Assembly (NCBI GenBank): GCA_003255065.1
Contig: QAOA01003428.1
Coordinates: forward strand, 42,580 to 106,579
DNA from: Cercis canadensis
Lineage: Eukaryota > Streptophyta > Magnoliopsida > Fabales > Fabaceae
Length of the DNA: 64,000 bases
Reading direction: 5' to 3'
The notes below the pieces were generated by a model. That model was not told where the DNA came from, ran no database searches, and saw only the letters and a program-made list of their open reading frames with translations. The position numbers were made by a program, and so were the translations under genes. This document shows, piece by piece, positions 26,401 to 39,507 of this stretch (the stretch's first letter is position 1; each line of letters starts with the position of its first letter).

Positions 26401-29357
26401 CTATGCCTCTCCAGAAACATTAACCCAAAAGAACAATACATCAAAGATTAATAAGAAAAAATTATGACTCTCACAATGTGAAGTTGCAGGGGAGCCTCCC
26501 CACGAACGAAACTATCTGATGAGAGAGTCTCTGTTTTACATTCTGCCTCCGTAACATGAGGTGATACTGCAGGGACCAAATCTTGTACTTCAGCAAGTAC
26601 AGGGGGAGGAGAAGGCTGTCTGATGATATCTGTGGGTGCAGGGACTTCTGCTGTTTCAAAAGAAATAAGAGAACCAGGTTCCTCAGCATTCTGGGCCCAG
26701 CAATCCTCACTCTGGGTAAGAACTGATTTAGGCTGGCAATCCTCACTCTGGATAAGAATTGATTCTAAATCTGATCTAGTTTTTCCCGAGATGCTATCAT
26801 CTTTTTTGTCCAGAGACCCATTTTCCAAGGATTGCTGCAATCTGTTTGTTCAGAAAGAACAATAAACCAGTTTTAGTTATTATTATTATATAAAAAATAA
26901 ATAGAATACCAGCTTACAGATGCAGCATGGGCTACAAACTTCAAAATATCAACCTCCTTCCTGTGAATTACATAAAGCTTAAGCTTCTTCTTCCTTTTTT
27001 ATTTTTGGTGGGTTGGTGGGGGGGATAGGCGGAGTTATCTTTTAAATGATGCTCCATTAATCAGATTGATTGCAGGTTCTCAACATCACTTCTATTCAAT
27101 TAACTAGAAGACCAATGATAAAAAAATGTTCTAGAGAAACGTATAATAGATCACAACCTTGGTATTTCAACTGGAGACAGATCTATGTTGGTTGGATACC
27201 TGACCTACATCATGAGAGAAAAGTCAGGATGATCTTTGAATAGAATGAAAAGATACAGCAAAATACTGACATACCCCTTTATCACTTATAGGTGGCTGCC
27301 ATTGCCCTTTAAGCCCATTGGGGCCTAGAATAGAATGTCTTGAGAGAGTTTCATCCCTTGGACGGGGGAGAGTTAGAGATCTACAAAAGAAAGCAAAAAA
27401 TTTAAGATTGGTCAAGGACATGTAAGGAAACTGAAAATGGACAATCTTCCCAATGAAACCCTTCAACATTGCTCGTTTTTCCCTACCTGCACTCCTACTT
27501 TGTTCAGGACCCATAGAAGCACATAAAACATTAGGGGACGAACACAATAATACTTACAGTCTTTGGATATACTCTTCCACTGGCCTGGCATGATTAAACT
27601 GCTGACCCCTTGATCCTTGATAAGCAATGCTATTTCCAGTAGTTGGTCTCAGTGCCTGTTCAGATATACAATAGCATATGGAAGCAAAACAACTTTTGAA
27701 AGGGAGTATAAGAATAGAAAGATGCATACAACCAAAAGAATTGATGTAACTGTAACCAAAATTTATCACTGCTGGGCTACAAGCGTCAAAGTAGATTCTC
27801 ATTCATAATTAAGGTTGTGCTCTAAAATGACTAGAAAAATGATAAACAAACAAACAAGCAAAAGCAAAAGGTGAGATACAAGAAACATTATTCGAATGAT
27901 ATTTTACCTTCATTTCACCAACACTAGTCAAAGTTTTCTTTTTCACTGGAACAAATTCTACTGAGTTATTTGAATGAAATTTTCCCCATCCATTTTTCGG
28001 GTATGCTTGCCTGCTGTTAAGTTCATTGTTCTTCAGTTGCACCAGTGGTTTCAACTCCTCCAGTTCATTCAAGGAATTCAACAATTTCTAGAGCGAGAAC
28101 TTGAAAATCAAGATATATCCCAGAATATGTCCCAACAATTTCATTTGAAGAAGAGAAATAAAAAGCTAACCTTTTTCAAAGAAACTTTCTTACTTTGTGG
28201 AGATGCTTTATATTCTCGATGGTATGGTATTGTCTCAGACACCAAACTAAAACCAAAGAAGAGCAAAGAGCCTTAATGCAGTCATATGACAAAAGTACAA
28301 GTCATATATGAGTCAAATAATGATATCCACCACCTTCTGTTACCTAGAAAATCTTAGGAGCAGGACATATAAATCTATAATATTCTTCTCTGCCCGAAAG
28401 ATATCAGCCTGCAATGTTAAAACCAAATTTGAAGATGAAAGGCCATGCGGAGCAAGAGTTATTTAAAAAGGAAGAAATTATTATAATATTTAATTTTTCA
28501 ATATATCAAGAGAAATTAAAGGAAAACAATAAATTTAGGAGCAGCAAATATAAATACCATTACGAGTAACTATGAGTGAAATGAAAAAAATGTTAAGAAA
28601 AAGAATCATTATTCACATTATTAGACAAAACATAACATGAATGTAAGGAAAGGCAAATCTGATGGCATAAAAACATGAAAATTAAAACAAATGCGACAAC
28701 ATGCTATTAAACACTGTAATATATCAATAAATTCTCTCTCTCTGTCTCCCCCTTCTAGTTATACATATGCTTGATAATATCTTTGGGATCTTACAAACTC
28801 CCAAATAAGCAAATAACCATTTATTAAAAATGAAAAGACCCGCAATAACTCAAATACTCAGGTAGTAAGGTCGCATGGTATTTCTATTACTATAAATTGA
28901 ACCAATAACTGCAATCAACAGGGGGCACAAATCTCAGGCAACTGACACCAGTTTACAAGCTACCAACTAGTTTATATCCATCTACATCTAAGTTATACCT
29001 TATCTCCCTTCAAGGGTTCCCTTATATTTCACTACAGAAAAGTAAACCAGTTCAAGCAACAATTTTTATCAACACGTTGAATTTCATATCCAGCAATTCA
29101 CAACCCCAAGTACCCAAATTCTTTTATATTCACTGATTAAGCTCTCAAATTTATGCTGAGAGAGTCCAGATAGGATTATAACAAAATAGTGCAAACGATA
29201 AGTCCCAACAGCATAATCATGGAGTCAAATAGAGGGGAAAGACCTGTTTGAGGATATTATCAGCGATCCTATAGTAGAAGCGAAGAGAAATCCTATGATC
29301 AACGTCAAGTCTCTGGGCACTGGCAGCGATGTTGATTGTGTCAGAAGAAGACCTCAT
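23441..29357 (-). CDS. AMSH1: AMSH-like ubiquitin thioesterase (K63-directed JAMM deubiquitinase)
   Basis: Fourteen exons, in gene order: 29244-29357, 28344-28408, 28171-28246, 27908-28087, 27558-27655, 27275-27380, 27158-27204, 26475-26841, 26198-26287, 25675-25737, 25511-25585, 24135-24197, 23770-23822, 23441-23615. All phases fit, giving 523 residues (AMSH1 of Arabidopsis is about 507). Residues 1-120 form the MIT/USP8-like region (RISLRFYYRIADNILKQ). The MPN+ domain starts at about 348, with catalytic Glu372, His427, His429, Ser437 and Asp440 in the full HxHPx6SxxD pattern. Between them are a Pro-rich linker and a repeated SEDC-type segment. AMSH proteins remove K63-linked ubiquitin from cargo at late endosomes with ESCRT-III. 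The sequence is closer to AMSH1 than to AMSH3. The intron after exon 11 splits the HxH motif. The active site looks intact. Confidence 0.95.
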
Positions 29358-31269
29358 CTTTTTCAGAATATTTGTTTTCCCTTCTTCTTTCTAGACAAAC
29401 AACATCTTCTGGAGTCGGGAATATCGAGGCTGTGAACCTAGCTCTTGTTGAGCAAACTCAGATTCATCGTCAATGGCGGCTTCGGCTAAGATCAGAGGAG
29501 AAGATGGATACCATGGAAAGGGCATGTCATTCTTGCTTTCTCGCGAGGGCAAATATGGCAGCACGGACTCATTCAGGGGTATGTTTGGCCGCTCGCATGT
29601 CGCAATATCACCATTTTTTCTCTCTTTTTGATTTTTGAAGTTGTTTGGTGAACTCCTCCTTCACCGTCAATGACAATGAGGATTGCTATTTGCTTATGAC
29701 GTGGAAAAAGCCATAACTTTTCCTTTTTAAAACATAAATTTTGTAGCAAAGGAACACTAGTTAGTGAAGTAAATTTTTTTTGGTTATACCACGGCACGAA
29801 AGTGGCCCATCCCACCCTTATATAGGCTAACGTGCCAACTAGCCCTATGTGTATATGTACATTTTTTTAAAAAGAAAAAATTGTGAAATACTACAATTAG
29901 GCTTACAACTCTTTTTCAATTTAATTTAAATTTTGAAGGAAATCTATAGAAACAATTTTTAAAAAAAAAAAAAATAGCTTAGTAGAAAGACTTCTATGAT
30001 AGTACAAAAGGAGGATATCTTATTCTCTCCTCTTTTTAATAATATTTCTTTTTATTTAGAGGGAAAAGAGAAAAAATATGTTATTTGGTTGCATCTCTCT
30101 ATATTTGAAATATTTTTTATAGAAGAGTATAACATTTTTTAAATACCAAGTCTTCTTTTTTTAGAAAAAAGAAAATGATCTCGATGGCATGTGAGCCCAT
30201 TTGGGTTGGGCCAAATAGGCTCATTTTATCAGACCAACATTTTAAAGCCTAGCCCAACCTATCTTCTAGTTACGGGCTGGACCATTGGACTAATATGATA
30301 GTGAAATTACTGGTATTTTCATGTGCAGTGCAAGCTGATGCAAAGGTGATTAAGATTTTTTGCAAACCAATCCAAGGAAACTGTTGCTCAATTTGGTGGT
30401 GAGCTAGAAGAGTAAGATTTTCTACTTTGTGCATGTCTTATATGATTGCCTGGTTTATGATATTGGGAATTCTATCTAATGTTGTAATGATAGAGAGTGC
30501 CTTCGTTTTTACAAGAGAATTGACTTGTGTTTAAGACTTTTTATTGACAAAATAAAAATCTTAAAATATTTTTCACACAAAACTTATAACTATCAGTGTT
30601 GCGAGAACATTTTATAATAATTGTAAAATTTCCAATACCCTATACATGGAATACCCAAAACCAAAACTATTACGCAGTTGACGGGTCATTTCCACGTACT
30701 AGTGAAATTTTCAAACGTCTTTAACTAATACCAAAAAGTTGTAAAATGTCTTAATCTTTTTTGACTTTATAAAAAGTACATTATCAGTTTGGTTACGGCC
30801 TCCATAAAAATTAAAGAGTTTCAATAAAGAAAAACACTTAAGACCTGTACAAAAACAATGTATCAAGCATCGGATAAAAAAGCATTAAGCAACTCTAAAA
30901 GAAAGTTATTTAAATTGCAAAAGTTGTAGTGTTTGAGACAAACTATAAAGTGTAAATATTAATATACACCAGTTGACACAGTATAATTATTTTAAGAATT
31001 TTTTTAAAATATCAAATTTTTATCATTTTATATTCTCACTTAAAATTTGTTAACTCTATATAAAAATATTATATTAAACATACTTTATCATAAATAAATT
31101 ATATAAATTTAATAAAAATTACTAATCATGAAATTATAATACAAAACATTTGTTTATATTGAATAAGTTTTTTAATTAATATGATTCAAATATAAATATA
31201 ATTAATGATAGAATTCACTAACAAATAAAATGAATTTCATAAATTTTAAGAGTCTAACTCTAAACTCGG
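29358..31269. other. divergent intergenic DNA upstream of AMSH
   Basis: The AMSH promoter, then AT-rich DNA. A fragment at about 30190-30300 with GGGTTGGGCC and GGGCTGGACC words resembles arms of the hAT-like MITE at 11938 but is incomplete. No gene is seen. Confidence 0.45.
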
Positions 31270-31817
31270 CTAAATATTACAGTATACAAAATTAATTATT
31301 AAAATGTAACACTTTTAAAAATATTTACATAAATATTATATTTTTAAAAAAAATTTTAAAAAAGACAATCAGTATAGATGAGCCTTATAAGACACGTCGT
31401 GAGTCAATCGGCATGTTTTTACTAGACATGTCACGGCTCAGGACGTGTCCTTCCTCTCTCCTTTCTTTTTCTCTTTCCTCTCAACCCGTCCTTCTCTCCT
31501 TTTAATTTCTCTTTCCAGTCACACACCCCCTTCCTCTCTCTCTCTTTTCTTTTTCTCTTTCCTCCCTTTTTCTTTTTGTTTCCAAAGGTCAAAAGCTCAA
31601 AGTTTTAAACAAAAGAACGTAAACCAATTTGAGAGAGAACACTAGCTGTGACATGTCTAGTGAAAACACGCCGACTGACCCACGGCGTGTTTTATAAGGC
31701 TCACTAATATTGATTATTTTTTTATTTTTTTTGAATTTTTTAAAAATATAATATTTATATAAATATTTTTAAAAATATTCCATTTAAATAATTAATTTTA
31801 TACACTATAATATTTGT
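31270..31817. mobile_element. foldback element with ~170-bp terminal inverted repeats
   Basis: The left arm (about 31270-31438) and right arm (about 31644-31817) are inverted copies of about 170 bp. Both contain AGCCTTATAA, an ACACG(T/C)CGTG core and ACTAGACATGTCAC. The 205-bp middle is nearly pure pyrimidine on the plus strand, with two similar CCTTCCTCTCTC...TTTCCTC units. The arm length points to a Mutator-type non-autonomous element, but the outer ends and target duplication are blurred. It ends about 310 bp before the kinase ATG. Confidence 0.75.
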
Positions 31818-32128
31818 GTCCAAAGTCCTCTAAACTCACTTTATGATGAAGTTTAACTGGAGAATTAAAAAATGATGGAAAAAGAAGAAAACCGGCGACG
31901 ACAGCTGATGAGTTGGACTGAGACTCAGAGACTGAGTCGCTCAGAGAGGTTCCAATCCAATGAAAGGAACAGGTAGGGAAGGTCATAAATCATAAACGTT
32001 CCGTTGTCAACTACGCAGAAGCACCAAGATACATCGCATAGCTTCTCAGAGAAGCTATAATAATCATCTCCGATCTACATTGCTGTGCCCTCGGAACGGA
32101 CGGCTTTGTCTCTTTGACGACGCCGTCC

Positions 32129-34993
<2,865 letters not shown>

Positions 34994-35106
34994 CTTCTAT
35001 TAATACTCTTGTAAAATGTAAAGTATAATCAGTAGTTCAGTACCCTGTATTCATGTAAAGGCATTCTTTTTATCATATCATTGTTATTCTAGTAGAAAAT
35101 AATTAT

Positions 35107-35827
35107 GGCCAAGTCTACAATACTCATTGATGAAAATGGGCACCAGTGTAAAGGCTACTTAATCATCATTCAATTATCCACTTGACTTAATGAATGACTG
35201 TGATGGTTTGATGGGTAACTTGGAGATTTGGTCTTTCTAATAATAACATAATACCTTAATATTTTTATTAAATTATAGATTGACCCCATTTTTTTGGGTC
35301 ATTTGATATTATGCTCCTCTCCTTCTATTGCTTTTGCATATTCTTCATATTCCTCCTCATCTCCTTCGCCATCAACATCCCACCGGAGTCAATTAACAAA
35401 GTCACCATCTTAATAGAGAAAAATAGAATACTCAAGCTGTGGAGTCAATTCATCGAACACCACTACTAAATCAGAACAATAAGGCAAGCACTGCTGCCGT
35501 TCACTTTCCACATTTCGATCTACGCTGCCTCTCTGAGAACCCACTCAAAACAGTAACTTTCCTCACCCCAGCAGCTTCGCTCCGCACTTGCTTTGTTTTA
35601 CCTTCCATGGGCATAGCAATTTCCGATAGCCAAGATGCATTTTTTTTTTTTTTGTGAATGTGCGTGGAAGGGAGAAAACAGTGGATAATATAAAAGTCAA
35701 TCAAACTATTTTGGGCAGTGATCATTTTGGCATCTCAACGGAAGCCTCACATAATCACGCTGAAGAAAATGATAGTGTTGTTGTGGCTGAAATGGAGGCA
35801 GAGCCATCTTCCTAGAGAGAGGGGGGG

Positions 35828-35860
<33 letters not shown>

Positions 35861-36054
35861 GAAGAGTGTGGTGTATGCTTTTTATTAGTGGAGAACAAAT
35901 GTAAATACATAATTTTTTTGGGCCAAAATATAATTAATTATTTACAGTTAATATTAAGTCATCAAATCTGAAACATACATGTAGTTTAATCTCAGCCATT
36001 TATTACCCTTTGCACCGGTGCCCATTTTTATCAATGGGTATTGTAGACTTGGCC
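35107..36054. mobile_element. Mutator-type element A (948 bp)
   Basis: The ends are GGCCAAGTCTACAATACYCA inverted, continuing through AAATGGGCACC for about 45 bp. A perfect 9-bp target duplication AATAATTAT flanks it (35098-35106 and 36055-36063). A Mutator-like element is the best fit. It contains a GA microsatellite at 35818-35860 and no transposase. It is an inverted copy of element B. Confidence 0.88.
35818..35860. repeat. (GA)n microsatellite inside element A
   Basis: This GA-rich run is matched by the CT run at 37014-37058 in element B, so the microsatellite is part of the element. Confidence 0.85.
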
Positions 36055-36063
36055 AATAATTAT

Positions 36064-36819
36064 TTGATCTATTTATTAAAATATTGAGAGTTTTGGTGTA
36101 TAATGATTTGTTTACAGTTTTGGGGAATTTTTGGGTTCCATTGAAACCAGAACTTATCACCTTACTAATTTGTCAAGTGAATCTACACTAATATGGTCTC
36201 GTCATCCATGGTGAATTTTAATTTAGAGAAGTTCTATTAGTAAATTTTACTGTGTTAAGGGAATTTTTTTTGGCAGCAAGCTATAACACGAGTACTTTAT
36301 TAATCTTTTATAAATCTCATCCCTTAAGTTTTTAATGAGATTTAAACATAAAATTTCTATCATAAATTACATAGTACTTATTAAGTTTTTTCAAAGACAA
36401 CACAATTAGTGTAAATATTTCTTAAAAAAGTTGAGGTATCATATTTAAATCTCCATTTCTATATCTCCAATTTGAAATTTTAATTCTATCTATCTATTAA
36501 AAAATAAAAATAAAAAGAGAGAGAGACTAACAAAAATCTATCAGCAAACTTCAAGAAAAAAAAATGCATACCTAAAAAAAAATAGAAAAACATAATTATT
36601 TAGTTAATTAAATTGACAACTGTTTGAAACATATTTTCTTTTTTGGACACAAGTTCAACAGGCAGTTAGAGTATATCAGCCCAAAAAGAAATTAGCGGGT
36701 CAGGTCACACAACACTGCAAAGATTAACTGGTTTGATTAGGAAAAAAGAAAGTATTTTCCTTTTTTGGACTCTCATCCCCTCCTCTTCTTCCTTTTTCTC
36801 TTGAGAGCATTTTCAGTAT
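36064..36819. other. spacer between MULE A and MULE B
   Basis: AT-rich host DNA with no supported gene. Confidence 0.5.
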
Positions 36820-37013
36820 GGCCAAGTTTACAATACCCATTGATAAAAATGGGCACCGATGCAAAGCGTAATAAATAACTGAGATTAAGTTACATGTATG
36901 TTTTAGATTTGATGACTTAATATTAACTATAAATAATTAATTATATTTTGGCCCAAAAAAATGATGTATTTACATTTGTTCTCTACTAACCAAAAACATA
37001 CACCACACTCTTC

Positions 37014-37058
37014 TTTCTCTCTCTCTCCCTCTATCTCTCTCTCCCCCTCTCTCTAGGA
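37014..37058. repeat. (CT)n microsatellite inside element B
   Basis: Partner of the GA run in element A, in inverted orientation. Confidence 0.8.
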
Positions 37059-37252
37059 AGATGGCTCCGCCTCCGTTTCAGCCACAACAACACTATCATT
37101 TTCTTCAGCGTGATTATGTTAGGCTTCCGTTGAGATGCCAAAATGATCACTACCCAAAATAGTTTGATTGACTTTTATATTATCTACTATTTTCTCCCCT
37201 TCTGCGCACATTCACAAAAAAAAGAAATGCATCTTGGCTATCGGAAATTGCT

Positions 37253-37396
37253 ATGCCCATGGAAGGTAAAGCAGAGCAAGTGCGGAGAGGAGCTGTTGGG
37301 GTGAGGAAAGTTACTGTTTTGAGTGGGTTCTCAGAGAAGCAGCGCAGATCGAAATGTGAAAAGTGGGCAGCGGTGGTGCTTGCCTTATTGTTCTGA
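37253..37396 (+). pseudogene. 47-codon frame inside element B, possibly captured
   Basis: ATG to TGA without a break. The protein starts MPMEGKAEQVRRG, continues through VTVLSGFSEKQRRSKCEKW, and ends hydrophobic. In element A the same frame is cut short by a stop after KCGK. I recognise no family. It could be a captured exon piece or simply chance. Confidence 0.25.
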
Positions 37397-37761
37397 TTCA
37401 GTAGTGGTGTTTGATGAATTGACTCCACGGCTTGAGTATTCTATTTTTCTCTATTAAGATGGGTGACTTTGTTAATTGACTCTGGTGAGATGTTGATGGC
37501 GGAGGAGATGAGGAGGAATATGCAAAAGCAGCAGAGGGAGAGGAGCATAATATCAAATGACCCAAAAAATGGGGTTAATCTATAATTTAATAAAAATATT
37601 AAGGTATTATGTTATTATTAGAAAGACTAAATTCCCAAGTTACCCATCAAACCATCACAACCATTCATTAAACCAAGTGGATGATTGAATGGTGATTAAG
37701 TAGTCTTTGCACTGGTGCCCATTTTCATCAATGGGTATTGTAGACTTGACTTTTCAGTATT

Positions 37762-39282
37762 GGCCAAGTCTACAATACCCATTGATGAAAATGGATATTG
37801 GTGCAAAGGCTAATCAATGGCTGTGATTAAGCCACATATATGTTTTAGATTTGATGACTAAATATTAACTATAAATGGTTGATTATATTTTGGACCCAAA
37901 AAATTTATGTATTTACATATGTTAGGAACAATTTCTCAAACCGTATTGTGACGTCTATTGCCATTGGCTTCTCATCGTTATTGCTATTCTGATCAGATGA
38001 GTTGGGCGTGGACGGGTTCGACACGGTGGTTAACGGCAGCAAATCAGCCGCAATGTCGTCGGCAAACATGAACATGAGCTGGTCGTTGTCCAGCCTGTCG
38101 AAGCCATGGGTTCCCCCCGCCGCCGGCATCACGGTGGCCGCGTTTCGGCATTCCTTGAAAAATGGGGTCTTGAGGAAGGCGATGGAATCACTCGCCAACC
38201 GTCGGAGAGCCCTTCGTCGCGCCGACGAGAAATTGAGGAACTCGTCCACCCAATACGGTAATGGTTGTTGTTGAGTAGTAGCAGTACTGTTTGTTGGAAT
38301 GAAATTCGCCATTGCTGATATCCTTTGGTGAGAAAAATTAGAAGGCCAATTTTGGGTGATGGTAGGACTCTCTCTCTCACTTGGTCTCTCTACCTTCTTA
38401 GTCTCGATGCTTCTCTCTTGCATTTTTTAATTCCCCCCTTTTTTTTTATGGTTCAGGTCAATTGAAGTGTGCCCATATGGAAAAATTTTAAATTTGATAA
38501 AAAAAAATTCAACTGGTTACATGTCCAATCCGGTAAAGATGGTTCTTCTCGACAGATTAAGCTACTTACTTTAGTATGATAGGGATTTTCAACACCCTTC
38601 ATTGACGAGTACGGTCATGATGGGAAGAAGAGGAAAAAGCTAAGGCAAATGCCACTTGATTTCCAGCCGATAGCATGACAGGAGCAAGCTGTGCCAAAAA
38701 CCGCTTCTTTTTTCCAATTTCGCAACAACTTGGGCGAAATGGGGTTCTACCGAGAAACCATGGATTTTTTAGTTTTCGCCATTGGTTATTGGTAGTTTAT
38801 GCGTCTTGTTTCTCTTTCCTAGCTTTCTGCAATATGAAGATAGTGGAACAGCAGACTGCAGATTTGCTTTGGTTGCAAAATTTCATGATGAATTGATGCT
38901 CTGGTTGCTGTAATTTGATTCATTTTTTTTATCATCTGGGTATCTGAGATTTTTCAATATTGTATCTTTTAAATTTGATGTTTTGGTTGCTGTAATTTGT
39001 TTGTCAGTGATCTGGGTTTGATGGAGGAGATGAGAAAAACACAGTAAAACGTATGTGAAGGATATTGGGAAGAACAAAGCTGAATAGCACTTGACGTAGT
39101 TTTGTATGTTCTGGGGTCAATGCATAATTTTATAAAAATATTAGGTCATATTGCTACATTTCTTAAAACTGGTTCTTCAAGTAGCACTAAACACAATCTG
39201 GACCATTTAATGAAAATTTAACATTTATAAAGAGCCTTTGCACCAATACCCATTTTCATCGATGGGTATTTTAGACTTGGCC
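37762..39282. mobile_element. Pack-MULE C (1521 bp) carrying a bZIP gene fragment
   Basis: The ends are GGCCAAGTCTACAATACCCA and the inverted GACTTGGCC. The target duplication is TTCAGTATT at 37753-37761 and TTCGGTATT at 39283-39291 (one mismatch). Its terminal 150-170 bp match elements A and B, but the inside is different and holds the N-terminal coding part of a bZIP gene plus unknown sequence at 38430-39100. It ends 225 bp before the M50B-like ATG. Confidence 0.88.
37905..38423 (-). pseudogene. captured N-terminal fragment of a bZIP34/bZIP61-type gene
   Basis: This is a 172-codon frame inside Pack-MULE C. Family landmarks in order are ITQNWPSNFSHQR, PYWVDEFLNFSSARR, RLASDSIAFL, FDRLDNDQLMFMFADD and NPSTPNSSDQNS, which match the N-terminal half of plant bZIP34/61-like factors. 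The basic region and leucine zipper are absent. The last roughly 15 codons run into the MULE end. The frame is open, so a short protein could be made, but without DNA binding. The start of the captured part is probably near 38385, in what was 5' coding or leader sequence. The identity is by pattern recall. Confidence 0.8.
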
Positions 39283-39507
39283 TTCGGTATTACGTAATAT
39301 TAAGTTCAGCAGTTTTTCACTTTTCAGTCTCACTGTTCAATATTTCAAATTTTCGTCCCTCAAGCCTCACGTCACCACGCACCAGTGACAAAAAACGTGT
39401 TTTTTTCCCTCTCTATTTTATTCTGCATTTGTAGTTTCCTGGCTGGATCTCACTATCTCAGTAAGAACCCAGCAGAGGCTCAGCTTAGCTCTTCCATTTA
39501 GGCGAAA
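39283..39507 (+). promoter_or_regulatory. short promoter/leader of the M50B-like gene
   Basis: Only 225 bp separate Pack-MULE C from the ATG, so any distal promoter elements lie in or beyond transposon DNA. I see no clear TATA box in the interval. Confidence 0.4.

Larger units (their letters stand above)
36820..37751. mobile_element. Mutator-type element B (932 bp), inverted copy of A
   Basis: It starts with GGCCAAGTTTACAATACCCA. Its right end is decayed (GACTTGACT where GACTTGGCC is expected). The 9-bp target duplication TTTCAGTAT is at 36811-36819 and 37752-37760. It runs in the opposite direction to element A and is similar to it throughout. Confidence 0.85.

Noticed and set aside
29336..29638. 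100-codon plus-strand frame overlapping AMSH exon 1
   Set aside because: Antisense to a well supported first exon and without family features.
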